Shown here: one piece after another, positions 10,463-19,620 of the stretch | Layout of the letters: each line of letters opens with the position of its first letter | How positions within the stretch are numbered: position 1 is the stretch's first letter | Assembly: GCF_001975225.1 (NCBI RefSeq) | Contig: NZ_CP019445.1 | Location: forward strand, 248,001 to 312,000 | DNA: 64,000 nucleotides | Reading direction: 5' to 3' | DNA from: Kosakonia cowanii JCM 10956 = DSM 18146 | GTDB lineage: Bacteria; Pseudomonadota; Gammaproteobacteria; Enterobacterales; Enterobacteriaceae | The notes under the pieces: generated by a model | What the model saw: the letters and a program-made list of their open reading frames with translations, nothing else | Told to the model about the DNA's origin: nothing | Database searches by the model: none | Translations under genes and position numbers: made by a program

Positions 10463-12286
10463 TTACTCTTCTTTTGCACCGCGCATGGCGCGTTTACGGT
10501 CGTTCTCAGTCAGATGACGTTTACGGATACGAATGGACTGAGGTGTTACCTCTACCAGTTCGTCATCATCGATGAACTCGAGCGCCTGCTCCAGGGTCAT
10601 CTTGATCGGCGGAACCAGAACCGTTGCTTCGTCAGTACCGGACGCACGCATGTTGGTCAGTTTCTTACCGGTCAGGCAGTTTACCGTCAGGTCGTTAGAG
10701 CGGCTGTGAATACCGATGATCTGGCCTTCATACACTTCCGCACCGTGACCGAGGAACAGCTTACCGCGATCCTGCAGACCGAACAGCGCAAACGCAACCG
10801 CTTTACCCTGACCGTTGGAGATCAGCACGCCGTTGTTACGCTGGCCCACTTCGCCCGGACGAATATCGTCGTAGTGGCTGAAGGTGGAGTACAGCAGACC
10901 GGTACCAGAGGTCATGGTCATGAACTCTGAACGGAAGCCGATCAGACCGCGGCTTGGGATCACGTAGTCGAGACGTACGCGGCCTTTGCCGTCCGGATTC
11001 ATGTTTTTCAGATCGCCTTTACGCTCGCCCAGTGCCTGCATGACAGAACCCTGGTGCTGCTCTTCAACGTCCAGCGTTACGTTCTCGAACGGCTCTTGTT
11101 TGCGGCCATCGATTTCGCGGAAGATTACTTTCGGACGGGAAACCGCCATTTCGAAACCTTCACGACGCATGTTTTCGATCAGAACAGAGAGGTGCAGCTC
11201 ACCACGACCAGAAACACGGAACGCATCCGCATCCTGAGTCTCTTCAACGCGCAGCGCAACGTTGTGCACCAGCTCTTTGTTCAGGCGGTCAAGGATCTGA
11301 CGAGAGGTAACATATTTACCCTCTTTGCCACAGAACGGAGAGGTGTTGACGTTGAAGAACATGGTGACGGTCGGCTCATCAACGGAGAGCGCCGGCAGCG
11401 CTTCAACACTCTGCGGATCACAGATGGTGTCGGAGATATTCAGCTCGCCCAGACCGGTGATTGCAATGATGTCGCCCGCTTCAGCCACGTCACTCTCAAT
11501 ACGCTCCAGCCCCAGGTGAGTCAGCACTTTGCCAACTTTACCGTTACGGGTTTTGCCTTCGCTATCGATGATAGTGACCTGCTGGTTCGGCTTCACTTTA
11601 CCGCGCTTGATACGGCCGATGCCGATTACGCCAACGTAGTTGTTGTAATCGAGCTGGGAAACCTGCATCTGCAGCGTGCCGTCGAGATCGACGTTCGGTG
11701 CCGGTACATGTTCAACAATCGCCTGGTACAGCGGGGTCATGTCTTCAGCCATGTTTTCGTGGTCCAGACCCGCGATACCGTTCAGCGCAGAAGCGTAAAC
11801 GATCGGGAAGTCCAGCTGTTCGTCGGTCGCGTCAAGGTTAACGAACAGGTCGAAGACCTGATCAACAACCCAGTCCGGACGCGCGCCAGGACGGTCAACT
11901 TTGTTGATTACCACGATAGGTTTCAGACCATGGGCAAATGCTTTTTTGGTCACGAAGCGCGTTTGCGGCATCGGGCCGTCAAATGCGTCAACCACCAGCA
12001 GCACGGAATCGACCATGGACATTACACGCTCAACTTCACCACCGAAGTCGGCGTGCCCTGGGGTATCAACGATGTTGATACGATAATCATTCCATTTGAT
12101 AGCGGTGTTTTTAGCGAGGATGGTAATCCCACGCTCTTTCTCCAAATCGTTGGAGTCCATCACACGCTCTTGAGTTTCAGCACGTTCGTCGAACGTACCG
12201 GATTGCTGCAGCAGCTTGTCAACCAGGGTCGTTTTACCATGGTCAACGTGAGCAATGATGGCGATGTTACGCAGATTTTCGATCAC
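10463..12286 (-). CDS. typA: TypA/BipA, ribosome-binding translational GTPase
   Basis: Translation-factor GTPase related to EF-G and LepA that binds the ribosome and aids large-subunit assembly, particularly in the cold. It is 607 residues, the standard length. The G-domain motifs are clear: [10 protein letters not shown] (P loop), RGITI (switch I), [14 protein letters not shown] (G3) and [10 protein letters not shown] (G4). Domains II, III, V and the BipA-specific C-terminal domain follow. It is divergent from glnA, as in E. coli. A TACAAT hexamer (minus strand, 12319-12324) could be its -10 element. Confidence 0.97.
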   Translation of the reverse strand: MIENLRNIAIIAHVDHGKTTLVDKLLQQSGTFDERAETQERVMDSNDLEKERGITILAKNTAIKWNDYRINIVDTPGHADFGGEVERVMSMVDSVLLVVDAFDGPMPQTRFVTKKAFAHGLKPIVVINKVDRPGARPDWVVDQVFDLFVNLDATDEQLDFPIVYASALNGIAGLDHENMAEDMTPLYQAIVEHVPAPNVDLDGTLQMQVSQLDYNNYVGVIGIGRIKRGKVKPNQQVTIIDSEGKTRNGKVGKVLTHLGLERIESDVAEAGDIIAITGLGELNISDTICDPQSVEALPALSVDEPTVTMFFNVNTSPFCGKEGKYVTSRQILDRLNKELVHNVALRVEETQDADAFRVSGRGELHLSVLIENMRREGFEMAVSRPKVIFREIDGRKQEPFENVTLDVEEQHQGSVMQALGERKGDLKNMNPDGKGRVRLDYVIPSRGLIGFRSEFMTMTSGTGLLYSTFSHYDDIRPGEVGQRNNGVLISNGQGKAVAFALFGLQDRGKLFLGHGAEVYEGQIIGIHSRSNDLTVNCLTGKKLTNMRASGTDEATVLVPPIKMTLEQALEFIDDDELVEVTPQSIRIRKRHLTENDRKRAMRGAKEE

Positions 12287-12392
12287 AACTTTGCCTCAGG
12301 CATTAGAAATAGCGCGTTATTGTACACGTATTAATCGAAGGACTAAACAGGATCACAAACATACCCTGCAAACAAGTATTGCAGAGTTGCTT

Positions 12393-12408
12393 TGTGATCG
12401 CTTTCACG
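12393..12408. promoter_or_regulatory. Probable CRP site upstream of glnA
   Basis: TGTGA-N6-TCACG at 12393-12408 matches the CRP palindrome except for its last base. In E. coli the distal promoter glnAp1 is activated by cAMP-CRP from an equivalent place, so the same role is inferred. I did not locate glnAp1 itself with confidence. Confidence 0.7.
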
Positions 12409-12437
12409 GAGCGTTAAAAGGGGCAAATAACGAAAAT

Positions 12438-12486
12438 TGCACCAATATGGTGCCCTATGTTTCCATAAAAGCACTATATTGGTGCA
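12438..12486. promoter_or_regulatory. Two high-affinity NtrC (GlnG) sites, the glnA enhancer
   Basis: Palindromes GCACCAATATGGTGC (12439-12453) and GCACTATATTGGTGC (12471-12485) match the NtrC consensus GCAC...GGTGC. Their centres are 32 bp apart, three helical turns. Measured from the inferred sigma-54 start near 12586 they lie at -140 and -108, the same positions as the two E. coli enhancer sites. Weaker half-sites follow at about 12494-12505 and 12513-12519, consistent with the low-affinity sites known there. Confidence 0.9.
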
Positions 12487-12560
12487 AGGTAACCATCATG
12501 GTGCAGCCCTTTTGCACTATGCCGAGCATGATAACGCCTTTTTGGGGTGATTTAAAAGTT

Positions 12561-12574
12561 GGCATAGATTTCGC
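12561..12574 (+). promoter_or_regulatory. Sigma-54 promoter glnAp2
   Basis: TTGGCA-N6-TTCGC places GG at 12561-12562 and GC at 12573-12574, with exactly 10 bases between. This is the invariant spacing of the -24/-12 sigma-54 promoter. The predicted start is near 12586, leaving an 80-base leader before the glnA ATG. Confidence 0.92.
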
Positions 12575-12666
12575 TTATCCATTGTACGGCAACTACGCCA
12601 GATTTACGTAGTAATTAGAAGACCTCGTTACCACGACGACAATGACAATCCCGGGAGAGTTTAAGT

Positions 12667-14076
12667 ATGTCCGCTGAACACGTTTTGACGATGCTGAATG
12701 AGCACGAAGTGAAGTTTGTCGATCTGCGCTTCACAGATACCAAAGGTAAAGAACAGCACGTCACGATCCCAGCCCATCAGGTAAACGCTGACTTCTTCGA
12801 AGAAGGCAAAATGTTTGATGGTTCTTCGATTGGTGGCTGGAAAGGCATCAACGAATCCGACATGGTGCTGATGCCGGACGCCACTACCGCTGTCATTGAC
12901 CCGTTCTACGAAGAGTCTACGCTGATTATTCGCTGCGATATCCTCGAGCCAGGCACTATGCAGGGCTACGATCGCGACCCACGCTCCATCGCCAAACGCG
13001 CTGAAGAGTACCTGCGCTCCACCGGTCTGGCAGACACCGTGCTGTTCGGGCCAGAGCCGGAATTCTTCCTGTTTGACGACGTGCGTTTCGGCAGCTCCAT
13101 CTCCGGTTCCAGCGTTGCTATCGACGATATCGAAGGCGCATGGAACACCACCACCAAATATGAAGGTGGTAACAAAGGTCACCGTCCGGCTGTGAAAGGC
13201 GGTTACTTCCCGGTTCCGCCGGTAGACTCCTCTCAGGATCTGCGTTCCACCATGTGTCTGGTGATGGAAGAGATGGGCCTGGTTGTCGAAGCGCATCACC
13301 ACGAAGTGGCGACTGCGGGTCAGAACGAAGTGGCAACCCGCTTCAACACCATGACCAAAAAAGCGGACGAAATTCAGATTTACAAATATGTGGTACATAA
13401 CGTTGCGCACCGCTTCGGTAAAACCGCGACCTTTATGCCGAAACCGATGTTCGGTGATAACGGTTCCGGTATGCACTGCCACATGTCTCTCTCCAAGAAC
13501 GGCACCAACCTGTTCTCTGGCGACAAATACGCTGGCCTGTCTGAAATGGCGCTGTACTACATCGGCGGCGTAATCAAACACGCTAAAGCGATCAACGCCC
13601 TCTCTAACCCGACCACCAACTCCTACAAGCGTCTGGTCCCGGGTTACGAAGCACCGGTTATGCTGGCCTACTCAGCCCGTAACCGTTCTGCCTCTATCCG
13701 TATTCCGGTTGTTGCCTCTCCGAAAGCGCGTCGTATCGAAGTGCGCTTCCCGGATCCGGCTGCGAACCCGTACCTGTGCTTTGCCGCACTGCTGATGGCG
13801 GGTCTGGATGGTATTAAGAACAAAATCCACCCGGGCGAAGCAATGGACAAAAACCTGTACGATCTGCCGCCGGAAGAGGCGAAAGAGATCCCACAGGTTG
13901 CAGGCTCCCTGGAAGAAGCGCTTAACGCGCTGGACGCTGACCGCGAGTTCCTGACCGCCGGCGGCGTATTCACCGACGACGCTATCGACGCTTACATTGC
14001 GCTGCGCATTGAAGAGAACGACCGCGTTCGCATGACGCCGCACCCGGTAGAGTTCGAACTCTATTACAGCGTTTAA
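12667..14076 (+). CDS. glnA: Glutamine synthetase (type I, adenylylated form)
   Basis: Makes glutamine from glutamate, ammonia and ATP and is the entry point of nitrogen assimilation. It is 469 residues. Characteristic segments are [12 protein letters not shown] near the N-terminus, the ATP-binding region near [16 protein letters not shown] and the adenylylation loop NLYDLPPEE, whose tyrosine is the target of GlnE. It is preceded by a complete NtrC/sigma-54 control region and followed by terminators that separate it from glnLG, as in E. coli. An internal start is ruled out because the N-terminus [10 protein letters not shown] matches the family. Confidence 0.98.
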   Translation: MSAEHVLTMLNEHEVKFVDLRFTDTKGKEQHVTIPAHQVNADFFEEGKMFDGSSIGGWKGINESDMVLMPDATTAVIDPFYEESTLIIRCDILEPGTMQGYDRDPRSIAKRAEEYLRSTGLADTVLFGPEPEFFLFDDVRFGSSISGSSVAIDDIEGAWNTTTKYEGGNKGHRPAVKGGYFPVPPVDSSQDLRSTMCLVMEEMGLVVEAHHHEVATAGQNEVATRFNTMTKKADEIQIYKYVVHNVAHRFGKTATFMPKPMFGDNGSGMHCHMSLSKNGTNLFSGDKYAGLSEMALYYIGGVIKHAKAINALSNPTTNSYKRLVPGYEAPVMLAYSARNRSASIRIPVVASPKARRIEVRFPDPAANPYLCFAALLMAGLDGIKNKIHPGEAMDKNLYDLPPEEAKEIPQVAGSLEEALNALDADREFLTAGGVFTDDAIDAYIALRIEENDRVRMTPHPVEFELYYSV

Positions 14077-14095
14077 TTACGTTATTAATACTCAG

Positions 14096-14147
14096 CCTCT
14101 TTCTCGTCACAGGCAGCTGACGGCGAGAAAGAGGCCAGAGAATTTTT
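14096..14147 (+). terminator. Terminator 1 after glnA
   Basis: Perfect 11-bp stem CCTCTTTCTCG (14096-14106) with CGAGAAAGAGG (14124-14134), followed by CCAGAGAATTTTTT. It is the first of two tandem hairpins separating glnA from glnL. Confidence 0.85.
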
Positions 14148-14167
14148 TAGTTGCCGTGGAAACTTTG

Positions 14168-14191
14168 GCCCATCACACGATGGGCTTTTTT
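14168..14191 (+). terminator. Terminator 2 after glnA
   Basis: Stem GCCCAT-CACACG-ATGGGC (14168-14185), directly followed by six T. With the upstream hairpin it should cut most glnA transcripts, leaving low read-through into glnLG. Confidence 0.85.
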
Positions 14192-14236
14192 CGCCGACAA
14201 CAACCTGATCTCACGCGCTTTTTCTTTCTATAACGC

Positions 14237-14258
14237 TATACTGCACAAAATTGGTGCA
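14237..14258 (+). promoter_or_regulatory. glnL promoter -10 element with overlapping NtrC operator
   Basis: TATACT (14237-14242) is a good -10 hexamer. It abuts the palindrome TGCACAAAATTGGTGCA (14242-14258), which fits the NtrC consensus. In E. coli glnLp is a weak sigma-70 promoter repressed by NtrC bound at such a site; the same is inferred here. The ATG of glnL lies 20 bp downstream. I could not identify a convincing -35 element. Confidence 0.78.
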
Positions 14259-14278
14259 TATCTCCGGGAGACTGCTAC

Positions 14279-15328
14279 ATGGCAAGCGGCGCGCTGCCCG
14301 ATGCTGGGCAGATCCTCAACTCTTTGATCAACAGCATCCTGCTGGTTGATGACGACCTGGCGGTACATTACGCCAACCCCGCAGCACAACAGCTGCTGGC
14401 GCAAAGCTCGCGCAAACTGTTCGGCACCCCGCTGCCGGAACTGCTGAGCTACTTCTCCCTCAATATCGACCTGATGCGTGAAAGTTTGCATGCAGGCCAG
14501 GGCTTTACCGATAACGAAGTGACGCTGGTCATCGACGGGCGCTCGCATATTCTCTCCCTGACGGCGCAACGCCTGCCGGACGGGCTGGTGCTGCTGGAAA
14601 TGGCGCCGATGGATAACCAGCGTCGTTTAAGCCAGGAGCAGCTTCAGCATGCTCAACAGGTGGCGGCGCGCGATCTGGTGCGCGGCCTGGCGCATGAGAT
14701 TAAAAACCCGCTGGGCGGCCTGCGCGGCGCGGCACAGCTTTTGAGTAAAGCCCTGCCCGACCCGTCGCTGCTGGAATACACCAAAGTGATCATTGAGCAG
14801 GCCGACCGCCTGCGCAATCTGGTCGATCGCCTGTTAGGGCCACAGCAGCCGGGAATGCACGTTACCGAAAGCATCCATAAAGTGGCCGAGCGCGTGGTGA
14901 ACCTGGTGTCGATGGAGCTGCCAGCTAACGTCACGTTAATTCGCGATTACGATCCCAGTTTACCGGAGCTGGCGCACGATCCTGACCAGATCGAGCAAGT
15001 TTTACTCAATATCGTGCGCAATGCGCTTCAGGCATTAGGGCCGGAGGGCGGCGAAATTATTCTGCGCACCCGCACCGCGTTCCAGTTAACGCTGCACGGT
15101 GTGCGTTATCGCCTGGCAGCAAGAATCGATGTGCAGGATAACGGCCCGGGTATACCGCAGCATCTGCAGGACACGCTGTTTTACCCGATGGTCAGCGGCC
15201 GCGAAGGCGGCACCGGGCTTGGCTTATCGATTGCACGCAGCCTGATTGATCAACACTCAGGCAAAATTGAATTTACCAGTTGGCCAGGCCATACCGAGTT
15301 CTCGGTATTCCTGCCTATTCGGAAGTAG
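14279..15328 (+). CDS. glnL: NtrB (GlnL), nitrogen sensor histidine kinase/phosphatase
   Basis: Cytoplasmic kinase that phosphorylates NtrC under nitrogen limitation and dephosphorylates it when bound to PII. It is 349 residues: an N-terminal PAS domain (about 10-120), a dimerisation/phosphoacceptor helix with [13 protein letters not shown] (His139), then an ATPase domain with the N box ([10 protein letters not shown]), G1 box (DNGPGIP) and G2 box (GGTGLGLSI). The gene starts 20 bp after the NtrC operator and ends 8 bp before glnG. Confidence 0.97.
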   Translation: MASGALPDAGQILNSLINSILLVDDDLAVHYANPAAQQLLAQSSRKLFGTPLPELLSYFSLNIDLMRESLHAGQGFTDNEVTLVIDGRSHILSLTAQRLPDGLVLLEMAPMDNQRRLSQEQLQHAQQVAARDLVRGLAHEIKNPLGGLRGAAQLLSKALPDPSLLEYTKVIIEQADRLRNLVDRLLGPQQPGMHVTESIHKVAERVVNLVSMELPANVTLIRDYDPSLPELAHDPDQIEQVLLNIVRNALQALGPEGGEIILRTRTAFQLTLHGVRYRLAARIDVQDNGPGIPQHLQDTLFYPMVSGREGGTGLGLSIARSLIDQHSGKIEFTSWPGHTEFSVFLPIRK

Positions 15329-15336
15329 AGGTGTTT

Positions 15337-16746
15337 ATGCAACGAGGGATAGTCTGGATCGTGGATGACGATAGCTCCATCCGTTGGGTGCTTGAACGCG
15401 CGCTCACCGGGGCAGGCTTGAGTTGTACAACGTTTGAAAGTGCCATTGAAGTGCTTGATGCGCTGACCACCAAAACGCCGGATGTTCTGCTTTCGGATAT
15501 CCGTATGCCCGGTATGGACGGGCTGGCACTGTTAAAACAGATTAAGCAGCGCCATCCGATGCTTCCGGTCATCATTATGACTGCCCACTCCGATCTTGAT
15601 GCGGCGGTAAGCGCTTATCAGCAGGGAGCATTCGACTACCTGCCTAAACCGTTCGATATTGATGAAGCGGTGGCACTGGTTGAGCGCGCTATCAGTCACT
15701 ACCAGGAGCAGCAGCAGCCGCGCAATGTGCAGGCTCTCGGCCCGACCACCGATATCATTGGCGAAGCGCCGGCGATGCAGGATGTGTTTCGCATTATTGG
15801 CCGTCTGTCGCGCTCATCGATCAGCGTATTGATTAACGGCGAGTCCGGCACCGGGAAAGAGCTGGTTGCCCATGCGCTGCATCGCCACAGCCCGCGCGTC
15901 AAAGCGCCGTTTATCGCGCTCAATATGGCGGCAATCCCGAAAGATTTGATTGAATCGGAGCTGTTTGGCCACGAAAAAGGGGCTTTTACCGGCGCTAACA
16001 CCATTCGTCAGGGGCGTTTTGAGCAGGCCGACGGCGGCACGCTGTTTCTTGATGAGATTGGCGATATGCCGCTTGATGTGCAGACGCGTTTGCTGCGCGT
16101 GCTCGCCGATGGGCAGTTTTACCGCGTGGGCGGCTATGCGCCGGTGAAAGTCGATGTGCGTATTATTGCGGCGACACACCAGAACCTGGAGCTGCGCGTG
16201 CAGGAGGGGAAATTCAGGGAGGATCTGTTCCACCGCCTGAATGTTATCCGTGTGCATCTGCCGCCGCTGCGCGAACGCCGGGAAGATATTCCGCGTCTGG
16301 CGCGCCACTTCTTACAGGACGCGGCCCGTGAACTGGGTGTGGAAGCGAAGCTGCTGCACCCGGAAACCGAAGCGGCATTGACCCGTCTGGCATGGCCGGG
16401 CAACGTGCGCCAGCTGGAGAACACCTGCCGCTGGTTAACGGTGATGGCGGCAGGGCAGGAAGTGCTGATTCAGGATCTGCCCAGTGAACTGTTTGAAGCT
16501 ACCGCGCCGGAAAGCCCGTCGCAGAGTTTGCCGGACAGCTGGGCAACGCTGCTCGCGCAGTGGGCCGATCGCGCGCTGCGTTCCGGTCATCAAAACCTGC
16601 TCTCTGAAGCGCAACCGGAGATGGAGCGCACCCTGCTGACCACCGCGCTGCGCCACACTCAGGGGCATAAGCAGGAAGCGGCACGCCTGCTTGGCTGGGG
16701 GCGCAATACCCTTACGCGTAAGTTAAAAGAGCTGGGAATGGAGTAA
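15337..16746 (+). CDS. glnG: NtrC (GlnG), nitrogen response regulator and sigma-54 activator
   Basis: Enhancer-binding protein that activates glnAp2 and represses glnLp. It is 469 residues from the ATG at 15337, preceded by GAGG at acceptable spacing; this start gives the E. coli N-terminus [17 protein letters not shown]. The receiver domain is at the N-terminus, with the phosphoacceptor aspartate in [15 protein letters not shown] central AAA+ domain follows, with Walker A GESGTGKE, the GAFTGA loop that contacts sigma-54 and [12 protein letters not shown] (Walker B). A Fis-type helix-turn-helix ends the protein ([20 protein letters not shown]). Confidence 0.98.
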   Translation: MQRGIVWIVDDDSSIRWVLERALTGAGLSCTTFESAIEVLDALTTKTPDVLLSDIRMPGMDGLALLKQIKQRHPMLPVIIMTAHSDLDAAVSAYQQGAFDYLPKPFDIDEAVALVERAISHYQEQQQPRNVQALGPTTDIIGEAPAMQDVFRIIGRLSRSSISVLINGESGTGKELVAHALHRHSPRVKAPFIALNMAAIPKDLIESELFGHEKGAFTGANTIRQGRFEQADGGTLFLDEIGDMPLDVQTRLLRVLADGQFYRVGGYAPVKVDVRIIAATHQNLELRVQEGKFREDLFHRLNVIRVHLPPLRERREDIPRLARHFLQDAARELGVEAKLLHPETEAALTRLAWPGNVRQLENTCRWLTVMAAGQEVLIQDLPSELFEATAPESPSQSLPDSWATLLAQWADRALRSGHQNLLSEAQPEMERTLLTTALRHTQGHKQEAARLLGWGRNTLTRKLKELGME

Positions 16747-16841
16747 ACGTAAAGCGCGATCCGCCCGCGAAAAGTGCTGCTATTTTGTGCTTTACTGTTC
16801 GTCGCAGTGCAGTATGATCTTGCGCGTTCAGGGGGGTTATC

Positions 16842-16952
16842 ATGCTGGAATCGTTCATTCATCTGGTTACGGCTGGCGCCTCTGCCAGCCATACGCCACA
16901 AACGGCTGTCGCAGCGCTGCTGTGTGCAACGCTGGTCGGGCTGTTTAGCTAA
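16842..16952 (+). CDS. yshB: YshB, 36-residue small membrane protein
   Basis: A 36-codon ORF beginning MLESFIHLVT and ending CATLVGLFS, with the internal segment HTPQTAVAALLC. It corresponds to the E. coli small protein YshB in sequence, length and position between glnG and hemN. GGGGGG lies 8-13 bases before the ATG as a ribosome binding site. The C-terminal half is hydrophobic and could form one short membrane helix. Its function is only partly known; in Salmonella it has been linked to intracellular survival. Confidence 0.88.
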   Translation: MLESFIHLVTAGASASHTPQTAVAALLCATLVGLFS

Positions 16953-16955
16953 CGG

Positions 16956-16990
16956 TTTAACAGGCCTGGTGCTTTTGCAGGCCTGTTAAA
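16956..16990. terminator. Perfect 13-bp inverted repeat between convergent yshB and hemN
   Basis: TTTAACAGGCCTG (16956-16968) and CAGGCCTGTTAAA (16978-16990) pair perfectly around a 9-base loop. The hemN stop codon lies inside the right arm. Because the arms begin and end in T/A tracts, the hairpin could terminate both transcripts, although the T tract is only three bases long on each strand. Confidence 0.7.
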
Positions 16991-18359
16991 TCACCCGCGA
17001 GAACTGCTGTAGCCGCGCTTTCTGGCGCAGATAGACATCGAAGCACATGCAGATGTTGCGAATCAACAGACGCCCTTTCGCCGTTACCTGAAGCCCCTGC
17101 TCATCCCTCTCCACCAGCCCATCTTTGATCAATGGCGCAAGCAGTTGCAGATCTTCAGCAAAGTAGTCCTGGAAATCGAGATCCCACGCGCGCTCAATAT
17201 CGCTGAATGAGAGACGGAAATTACAGATAAGCCCTTTGATCACATCCCGGCGAATGCAGTCATCGCGGGTCAGCGCAATGCCGCGCCACAGCGCATTTCC
17301 CTGCTCATCAACCTGCTGATAGTAGTGTTTGAGCTCTTTCTGGTTTTGCGCATAGCTGTCGCCAATCATGCTGATGGCAGAGACGCCAAGGCCCAGCAGA
17401 TCGCTGTCGCCCTGAGTGGTGTAACCCTGGAAGTTGCGGTGCAGCACGCCGTTGCGCTGGGCAATCGCCAGTTCATCATCCGGACGGGCAAAGTGATCCA
17501 TGCCGATAAACTGATACCCGGATGCGGTCAGCGAGGAGATGGTCTGCTGCAGGATATCGAGCTTCTGCTGCGCCGAAGGCAGATCCGCGTCTTTGATTTT
17601 ACGCTGGGCGGCAAAGAGCGTCGGCAGATGTGCATAGTTGAAGACGCTTAAGCGATCGGGGCTGAGTTCGCCGACGCGTTGCAGCGTATAGGCGAAACTC
17701 TCCGGCGTCTGTTTGGGCAGGCCATAGATCAGGTCAATATTGGTCGAGGTAAAGCCGATGTCGCGCGCGTGGTTAAGCAGAGCAAAGATAAACGATTCAT
17801 CCTGTTCGCGGTTAACCAGCCGCTGCACCTCTTTATTAAAATCCTGCACGCCCATGCTGAGGCGGTTAAACCCTTCCCCACGCAGATGGTCGAGCACATC
17901 CAGTTCAATTTCGCGCGGGTCGACCTCAATGGAGATCTCCGCCTCGGCATCAAAGGCGAAGTTGCCGCGCAGCAGCGCCATCAGGCGGCTGATCTGTGCT
18001 TTGTTGAGATAGGTTGGCGTACCGCCGCCCCAGTGCAGCTGGCTGACGTGACGGCCTTTAAACAGCGGCGCGCGGTGGATAATCTCCTGCTCCAGCGCAT
18101 CGAGGTATTGATCGGCTTTATGCTGCTGGCGGGTGACGATTTTATTGCAGCCGCAGAAGTAGCAGAGCTTGTGGCAAAACGGGATATGAACGTAGAGCGA
18201 AAGCGGACGTTCAGGGTAACGCGCCACGGCGCGGTGAAAATCCGCTTCGCCAAAGGCGTCAGAAAACTCAAGCGCGGTGGGATAGGACGTGTAACGCGGC
18301 CCGGAATAGTTATATTTCTGGATCAGGGCCAGATCCCAGTCGATGACGTGCTCAGACAT
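16986..18359 (-). CDS. hemN: Oxygen-independent coproporphyrinogen III oxidase
   Basis: Radical SAM enzyme of haem synthesis that decarboxylates coproporphyrinogen III to protoporphyrinogen IX without oxygen. It is 457 residues, the E. coli length. The cluster-binding motif is CHKLCYFCGC near residue 62, and GGGTPTYL (SAM contact) and the HemN C-terminal domain follow. The start ATG has a strong GGAAGGAG ribosome binding site that lies inside the end of the upstream 57-codon ORF. Anaerobic haem synthesis fits with the formate respiration genes in the window but is not linked to them in an operon. Confidence 0.97.
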   Translation of the reverse strand: MSEHVIDWDLALIQKYNYSGPRYTSYPTALEFSDAFGEADFHRAVARYPERPLSLYVHIPFCHKLCYFCGCNKIVTRQQHKADQYLDALEQEIIHRAPLFKGRHVSQLHWGGGTPTYLNKAQISRLMALLRGNFAFDAEAEISIEVDPREIELDVLDHLRGEGFNRLSMGVQDFNKEVQRLVNREQDESFIFALLNHARDIGFTSTNIDLIYGLPKQTPESFAYTLQRVGELSPDRLSVFNYAHLPTLFAAQRKIKDADLPSAQQKLDILQQTISSLTASGYQFIGMDHFARPDDELAIAQRNGVLHRNFQGYTTQGDSDLLGLGVSAISMIGDSYAQNQKELKHYYQQVDEQGNALWRGIALTRDDCIRRDVIKGLICNFRLSFSDIERAWDLDFQDYFAEDLQLLAPLIKDGLVERDEQGLQVTAKGRLLIRNICMCFDVYLRQKARLQQFSRVI

Positions 18360-18362
18360 TGC

Positions 18363-18536
18363 TTACTCCTTCCGATGACGCCGCTGGCGATACCGGCGGC
18401 CTGGGCCGATCCCGTTTCGGGTTATCAGCCGGTTGCGCAGCCACTGTTTGCGCCGCGACAACCGCTGTAGTTTAACGAATAACCACACCAGATAACATAT
18501 AACCGGAAGGGTTATAAGCAGGACGGGAAGCCCCAT
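18363..18536 (-). CDS. Putative 57-residue membrane-anchored basic protein, unnamed
   Basis: An ATG-initiated 57-codon frame fills the gap between yihI and hemN. It begins 9 bp after the yihI stop and ends 3 bp before the hemN start. The N-terminus (MGLPVLLITLPVICYLVWLF) is a clear membrane helix. The rest is strikingly basic, with about sixteen Arg/Lys, the RRYRQRRHRK tail and no acidic residue until the final Glu. There is no good ribosome binding site of its own, so translation would depend on coupling to yihI. The hemN Shine-Dalgarno sequence forms its last codons. I recall DUF2489 membrane proteins in this slot in other gammaproteobacteria, and this may be a shortened relative. Function unknown, and expression is not proven. 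Confidence 0.5.
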   Translation of the reverse strand: MGLPVLLITLPVICYLVWLFVKLQRLSRRKQWLRNRLITRNGIGPGRRYRQRRHRKE

Positions 18537-18545
18537 AAGAAAGGA

Positions 18546-19052
18546 TTAGTTGCCGCCCTTGAGCAGACGCATCATATCTTCCTTACGCTCCTCTTCCTCT
18601 TCTTCTTCGTCATCATCGTAAGAGAGGCCCAGCTTCTGCATCAGCTCATCAATACGATCCAGTTTGGCATCAACCCATTTCTGCTCGTCGGCGCTCAGGG
18701 TTTCGCCCTCTTCAAGACGTTCAAGTAGCGCATCCAGGCGCTCATCCGTTTCCAGCATCTCTAATTCAGCCTGTGGTGAAAGCATAGGTTTCTCACTCTT
18801 CGGTTTGTGCTGCTTAGTGACTGGCGTGTCGGTAACACCCAGCGGAATCGGTGTTTTACTGCCAATACGCGGATCTTTCTGCGCTTTGCCCTTGCCGGAG
18901 CCTGAAGCGTTATCGCCACCGTTCGCGCGGCTGCCTGAAGCGTTGCCGCGATGCCGTTTATCACGCTTACGTTCGCGGCCTTCCTGGTTCAACTCTTCAC
19001 GGGTTTTACGGCGCACTTTGCCGCGCGGTTGGGTAGACGGTTTTTTCATCAT
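18546..19052 (-). CDS. yihI: YihI, activator of the Der GTPase
   Basis: GTPase-activating protein for the ribosome-assembly GTPase Der (EngA) in E. coli, acting late in 50S maturation. It is 168 residues: a highly basic, low-complexity N-terminal half ([19 protein letters not shown]), a conserved central block [12 protein letters not shown], then an acidic helical C-terminal half with [18 protein letters not shown] and a run of glutamates. Two adjacent ATG codons (19050-19052 and 19047-19049) could serve as start. It is transcribed in the same direction as csrC, 65 bp downstream of the csrC terminator. Confidence 0.93.
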   Translation of the reverse strand: MMKKPSTQPRGKVRRKTREELNQEGRERKRDKRHRGNASGSRANGGDNASGSGKGKAQKDPRIGSKTPIPLGVTDTPVTKQHKPKSEKPMLSPQAELEMLETDERLDALLERLEEGETLSADEQKWVDAKLDRIDELMQKLGLSYDDDEEEEEEERKEDMMRLLKGGN

Positions 19053-19117
19053 AGGGGTCTTAGGTGGTTTTTCATCAGTATAGAATTGCGGCGGAATCTA
19101 GCAGAAAGCAAGCAAAG

Positions 19118-19347
19118 AAAAAAGGCGGCAGTGTAAACTGTCGCCTTTTTTCTTGACCCTGACCCGTAAAGGGCTCTACGTTCCCTGTTTGCTGTCAACG
19201 TGCCCTGTTTTTCCATTAGCATCAACACTCCGTGTTGCGGTCCCTCTCCTTGTGAACGTCTCCTGACGTTTTCCTCTGGTCTTCGCCTCCTGGCGCTCCC
19301 GACCCCTCAATCCGTGAGTTATCCTTTCCTGTAAAGCGTCCTGCTAC
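19118..19347 (-). ncRNA. csrC: CsrC, small RNA that sequesters CsrA
   Basis: The strand and position between engB and yihI are those of E. coli csrC, and blocks such as AGGACGCT and GGAGCGCCAGGAGGCGAAGAC are shared. The RNA of about 230 nt is rich in GGA motifs (I count about 13), many in predicted loops, which is the hallmark of CsrA-binding sponge RNAs. It ends in a strong terminator, AAAAAAGGCGACAGT paired with ACTGCCGCCTTTTTT. The middle differs from E. coli in sequence but keeps the GGA density. Expression is known to depend on BarA/UvrY. The 5' end is estimated from the promoter. Confidence 0.9.
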
Positions 19348-19355
19348 AGGGCGTT

Positions 19356-19383
19356 ACTTTACCTGTCTCAGAGAAAGAGACAA
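19356..19383 (-). promoter_or_regulatory. Predicted csrC promoter
   Basis: On the minus strand TTGTCT (-35), a 16-base spacer and TAAAGT (-10) end about 8 bases before the inferred csrC 5' end. The 200 bp between here and engB are AT-rich and hold no gene. I did not find a convincing UvrY palindrome in them. Confidence 0.6.
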
Positions 19384-19582
19384 GTATGAATACCCTTACA
19401 AACGATAAATTAAGAGAATTCCACAAAAATAAGTCTTTGATTGCATTATTATTGACTATTTTTAAACCTGCAATTACTCCGAAAGTTCGCAACGTATAAA
19501 GGGCAAATATCCTACAAAGCGCGCGGCAATCACCTACAAAGAGGAATGATGCGAGAAAAACAGTCTTTTACGTGGGTTCAGG

Positions 19583-19588
19583 TATAAT
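19583..19588 (+). promoter_or_regulatory. engB promoter -10 element
   Basis: A consensus TATAAT at 19583-19588 predicts transcription starting near 19595. That gives a 26-base leader to the TTG start of engB, but only 11 bases to the upstream ATG. No good -35 element is seen at the normal distance. Confidence 0.65.
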
Positions 19589-19620
19589 CCCCGCATGCTT
19601 TAACGATGGAGACGACCGTT

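Noticed and set aside
11054-12334. A 426-codon plus-strand open frame opposite typA
   Set aside because: It is an antisense shadow of the highly biased typA coding sequence, with no recognisable domain or ribosome binding site.
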